Shown piece by piece: positions 8,301-9,327 of a stretch of DNA of 9,327 bases (within the stretch, counting starts at the first letter, position 1; every line of letters begins with the position of its first letter). The stretch covers positions 1 to 9,327 of the forward strand of contig CALGMC010000319.1 in NCBI GenBank assembly GCA_937959145.1, written 5' to 3'. This DNA comes from an uncultured Chlorobiales bacterium. Its GTDB lineage: Bacteria > Bacteroidota > Chlorobiia > Chlorobiales > Thermochlorobacteraceae. Position numbers and translations under genes: made by a program. The notes below the pieces were generated by a model. It saw only the letters and a program-made list of their open reading frames with translations. It ran no database searches and was not told where the DNA came from.

Positions 8301-8805
8301 GCAACCCCACAGGATTAACATAAGTGAAGTTTCCGTTTTTATCGGTCAGAAAAACAATATCGTTAGCGTTGATAATGAGCTCTTTGTAGCGCAGTTCGCT
8401 TTCTTTGCGTGCTTCTTCGGCACGTTTGTAGCGCGTAATATCCGTAATGCGAACAAGGTTGATGACCTCGCCGCCGACTTTGAGTTGCTTTGTTGCAATG
8501 TTGCCTAAAAACGCAACGCCTTTATAGGTTTTGTAGGTATGTTCGTGCGTAACGGTTTCGCCTTGTGTCAAGCGTAGGCGGTCTTGTTCAATCAGTTCGG
8601 TGGGCGATGGGTCGTTCTGAAACGCTGAAATGGTTTTTCCAATCAAATGGGCTTTCGAGGGAACTTCAAAGAGTTCGACAGCACGGCGGTTGCAGTCGTG
8701 AATTGTTTCGTTGCGCACATCGACAAGGAAAATTGCATCTGCCGATTCATCAAATACTGCTGAGAACAATGCGTCCCGTTCTTGCAACGCTTCCATTTTT
8801 AACAT
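5305..8805 (-). CDS. Soluble multi-PAS hybrid histidine kinase with two receivers and HPt
   Basis: This 1166-residue sensor (numbered from the ATG at 8805) contains a whole phosphorelay. Four PAS domains occupy about 10-128, 135-252, 263-380 and 388-500. HisKA is at 519-584, with phosphoacceptor H528 in SHEIRTPMNG. The HATPase domain (631-745) has N645, DTGIGIP at 677-683, an FQPFSQVD box and GGTGLGTAI at 706-714. Receiver 1 (765-885) has the DD pair at 771-772, phospho-Asp D820 and K873. Receiver 2 (916-1032) has D923, D966, T997 and K1019. A C-terminal HPt carries H1111 in AHGLKGA. Every catalytic residue expected for relay is present. No signal peptide or membrane segment is visible, so it should sense cytoplasmic cues through PAS. 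The tripartite BarA/EvgS-like order suggests transfer to a separate response regulator, none of which is in the window. Starts at TTG 8811 or ATG 8796 are also possible. Confidence 0.95.
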   Translation of the reverse strand: MLKMEALQERDALFSAVFDESADAIFLVDVRNETIHDCNRRAVELFEVPSKAHLIGKTISAFQNDPSPTELIEQDRLRLTQGETVTHEHTYKTYKGVAFLGNIATKQLKVGGEVINLVRITDITRYKRAEEARKESELRYKELIINANDIVFLTDKNGNFTYVNPVGLRISGYDREEIIGKHFTDLIAPESRLAAKRFYTVQFQRRTLNTYFEYAFYTKLGKRIEVGQNVQLILEDGEVTGFQAIARDITERKQIIATLEERERLYRASYDDNPLMLFTLAQDGTILAVNQSGAEQLGYKVTELIGCLSTKVIYEEDQALMMKFVKNALKNPDKITKWELRKVRKNGSVIWVRETARVLKDRNNQDLIFIVCEDVTDKKNAETRLKESEERYRYLTANLPQTAVMLFDRDLKYILVDGSLNDQQRLRSVGIEGKSLAEVHPHLVEIFTPLYKKAFDGQTSILEHQIDGNFYTFQILPVRNRERKVYAGMVVAQDITMRKAAEETLMLARDEAEAANRAKSEFLAMMSHEIRTPMNGIIGMISLLQNTPLSKEQKEFVETIRSSSDALLEIINDILDFSKIESGKLELSIDAFDLAECVEEACNLFAPKAAEKHIELICDIPSTVPPFIKADASRLRQVLINLLANAVKFTEKGEVVCSVELMEINGLIAELRFTVRDTGIGIPAEKFNRIFQPFSQVDAYSSRKHGGTGLGTAICERLVKLMGGKIWFESEVGKGTAFHFTLSAPIAPKQRAVGQQAAESLLKGKRVIIVDDNATNRRLLAVQSERWGMVASVTASGSDAIELMDEAQKLSAPFDVALLDMNMPMQNGVELAKTIRTRYPDSKMPMLLLSSASKSEQEGIRAAESLFAGIMLKPVRKNQLLNLIVSALSPKTTDEPQAQSEEKSAEIAKKTSVKPLSILLAEDHLVNQKLMMAMLAKLGYTSDLANNGIEVLEKLKTKRYDVILMDIQMPEMDGVEATERIIAEYPPESRPKIIAVTAHALKGDREKYLALGMDDYLSKPVSIDAVRGMLEKWSGDALASEKSESISNQQFSDAVLNLETIAMLRQLSNATESSVLQELVEIFMRNAPVQLEQLAASVKAGDYKTLKEVAHGLKGACMNIGAARMSSICIAIEQAAQSQALGLVARYLETLNRVYSETMTVMKKHL

Positions 8806-8848
8806 CTTCAAGAAAGTTAAGGCTGTGCAATAGGCGGCGATGAGCGGT

Positions 8849-8879
8849 TAAACATAGAGAGTTTTCTTCTCAAAAGCAA
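8849..8879 (-). promoter_or_regulatory. Candidate Bacteroidota-type promoter for the hybrid kinase
   Basis: On the minus strand, TTG (8879-8877) is followed after 20 bases by TATGTTTA (8856-8849). That matches the Bacteroidota -33/-7 pattern (TTG, then TAnnTTTG) at all but the final base. It lies between the nifJ terminator and the kinase start and would give a leader of roughly 35-40 bases. The assignment depends on the organism belonging to that lineage. Confidence 0.4.
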
Positions 8880-8896
8880 CTTATTTCCCACGAATC

Positions 8897-8937
8897 AAAA
8901 AAAGACGAGGTCTCTCTCGTGAGAAAGAAACCCCGTC
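8897..8937 (-). terminator. Intrinsic terminator of the nifJ transcript
   Basis: Read on the minus strand, GACGGGGT (8937-8930) pairs with ACCTCGTC (8911-8904) with one G-U pair. The intervening sequence can extend the hairpin through CTC/GAG around an ACGA loop. Seven T residues follow (8903-8897). It sits about 40 bases after the nifJ stop codon and separates that gene from the kinase. Confidence 0.85.
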
Positions 8938-8943
8938 CGATAG

Positions 8944-8969
8944 TTCACCATCAAGATTTCACCATCAAG
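8944..8969. repeat. 12-bp direct repeat after the nifJ stop codon
   Basis: TTCACCATCAAG occurs at 8944-8955 and again, identically, at 8958-8969, with two bases between. The pair lies in the nifJ 3' untranslated region, between the stop codon and the terminator. Function unknown; a small tandem duplication is the simplest explanation. Confidence 0.8.
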
Positions 8970-8975
8970 GCGACT

Positions 8976-9327
8976 TTACTTCTCGCTGAATTTTCGTGAG
9001 GCTAAAAATTCGTAGAGATGATAGCGCATATCGGCGTCGTGCTGGGCTTCGGCGAAAAGTTTTTCGGCTTCGTCGGGGTGCAGTTTTTCCAACTGCTTGA
9101 ATCGATTTTCGGATTCCAAGAACGATTTTACCGATGCTTTCGGCGGCTTGCTATCGAGCTTCAGCGGATTTTCGCCTTTTGCAATCAGTTCAGGATTGTA
9201 GCGATACAAGAGCCATTGTCCTGAATCAACCATTGATTTTTGATGATGTAGCGCGTCGTGCATGTCAATGCCGTGCGCAATGCAGTGCGAGTAAGCGATG
9301 ATAAGCGACACGCCGTCGTAGGCTTCG
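8976..9327 (-). CDS. nifJ: Pyruvate:ferredoxin (flavodoxin) oxidoreductase, C-terminal end, cut by window edge
   Basis: The family interconverts pyruvate and CoA with acetyl-CoA, CO2 and reduced ferredoxin, using thiamine diphosphate and iron-sulfur clusters. In anaerobic autotrophs it also runs as pyruvate synthase. The visible 116 residues, open to the window edge, read EAYDG, then SLIIAYSHCIAHGIDM, DSGQWLLYRYNP and NPLKLDSKPPK. An acidic helical tail follows, with the order ENRF, PDEAEKL and RYHLYEFLA. This is the typical extreme C-terminus of the roughly 1200-residue single-chain enzyme. The Cys in SHCIAHG corresponds, from memory of the Desulfovibrio africanus structure, to a ligand of the proximal [4Fe-4S] cluster. 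Only about a tenth of the gene is present, so direction of use cannot be judged. The stop is TAA at 8978-8976, followed by a direct repeat and a terminator. Confidence 0.93.
   Translation of the reverse strand, partial: EAYDGVSLIIAYSHCIAHGIDMHDALHHQKSMVDSGQWLLYRYNPELIAKGENPLKLDSKPPKASVKSFLESENRFKQLEKLHPDEAEKLFAEAQHDADMRYHLYEFLASRKFSEK

Noticed and set aside
7933..8508. A 191-codon open frame on the plus strand inside the kinase gene
   Set aside because: It is antisense to the PAS-coding part of the kinase, whose protein sequence is clearly conserved; nothing in the product resembles a known family.
4297..8805. The solute-binding protein and the hybrid kinase as one sensing system
   Set aside because: They are convergent, so not co-transcribed, and the kinase has no membrane or periplasmic segment that could contact an exported binding protein.

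Overview
No previously undescribed system is visible here. The window is ordinary chromosomal sequence of moderate GC, with housekeeping genes on the left and a large signalling gene on the right. The best fit is the Chlorobiota/Bacteroidota (FCB) side of the bacteria. The reasons are the cmk-ispH-rpsA order, a six-domain S1 protein and a pyruvate:ferredoxin oxidoreductase C-terminus, plus one promoter candidate that resembles the Bacteroidota TTG / TAnnTTTG type. A green-sulfur-bacterium relative is plausible, but this is inferred from family resemblance and no search was run.

Layout. Bases 1-402 (minus) hold the N-terminal half of tatC, the Tat export channel and receptor, cut by the window edge. 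Bases 403-611 are a divergent intergenic region with a short tandem repeat and a small dyad. Bases 612-4182 (plus) are a cluster of cmk (CMP kinase), ispH (last step of the MEP isoprenoid pathway) and rpsA (ribosomal protein S1), closed by a strong intrinsic terminator at 4217-4243. Bases 4297-5301 (plus) encode a lone exported solute-binding protein of the iron(III)-type ABC family, with no permease or ATPase beside it. It meets, tail to tail with a 3-base gap, a 1166-residue soluble hybrid histidine kinase on the minus strand (5305-8805). The kinase's promoter candidate (8849-8879) follows the terminator (8897-8937) of the next minus-strand gene. That gene is the C-terminal end of nifJ/por, pyruvate:ferredoxin oxidoreductase, at 8976-9327 and cut by the right edge.

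How the genes relate. cmk, ispH and rpsA are probably co-transcribed: ispH has its ribosome binding site abutting the cmk stop, and rpsA follows after an 87-base leader that may carry regulatory structure. The kinase carries four PAS domains, HisKA, HATPase, two receivers and a C-terminal HPt, so it holds a full internal phosphorelay, but no DNA-binding output partner is in the window. The solute-binding protein and the kinase are neighbours by position only; the kinase has no membrane or periplasmic part that could contact the binding protein directly. No tRNA, rRNA, CRISPR, insertion sequence or phage gene was seen, and no gene-free stretch exceeds 300 bases.
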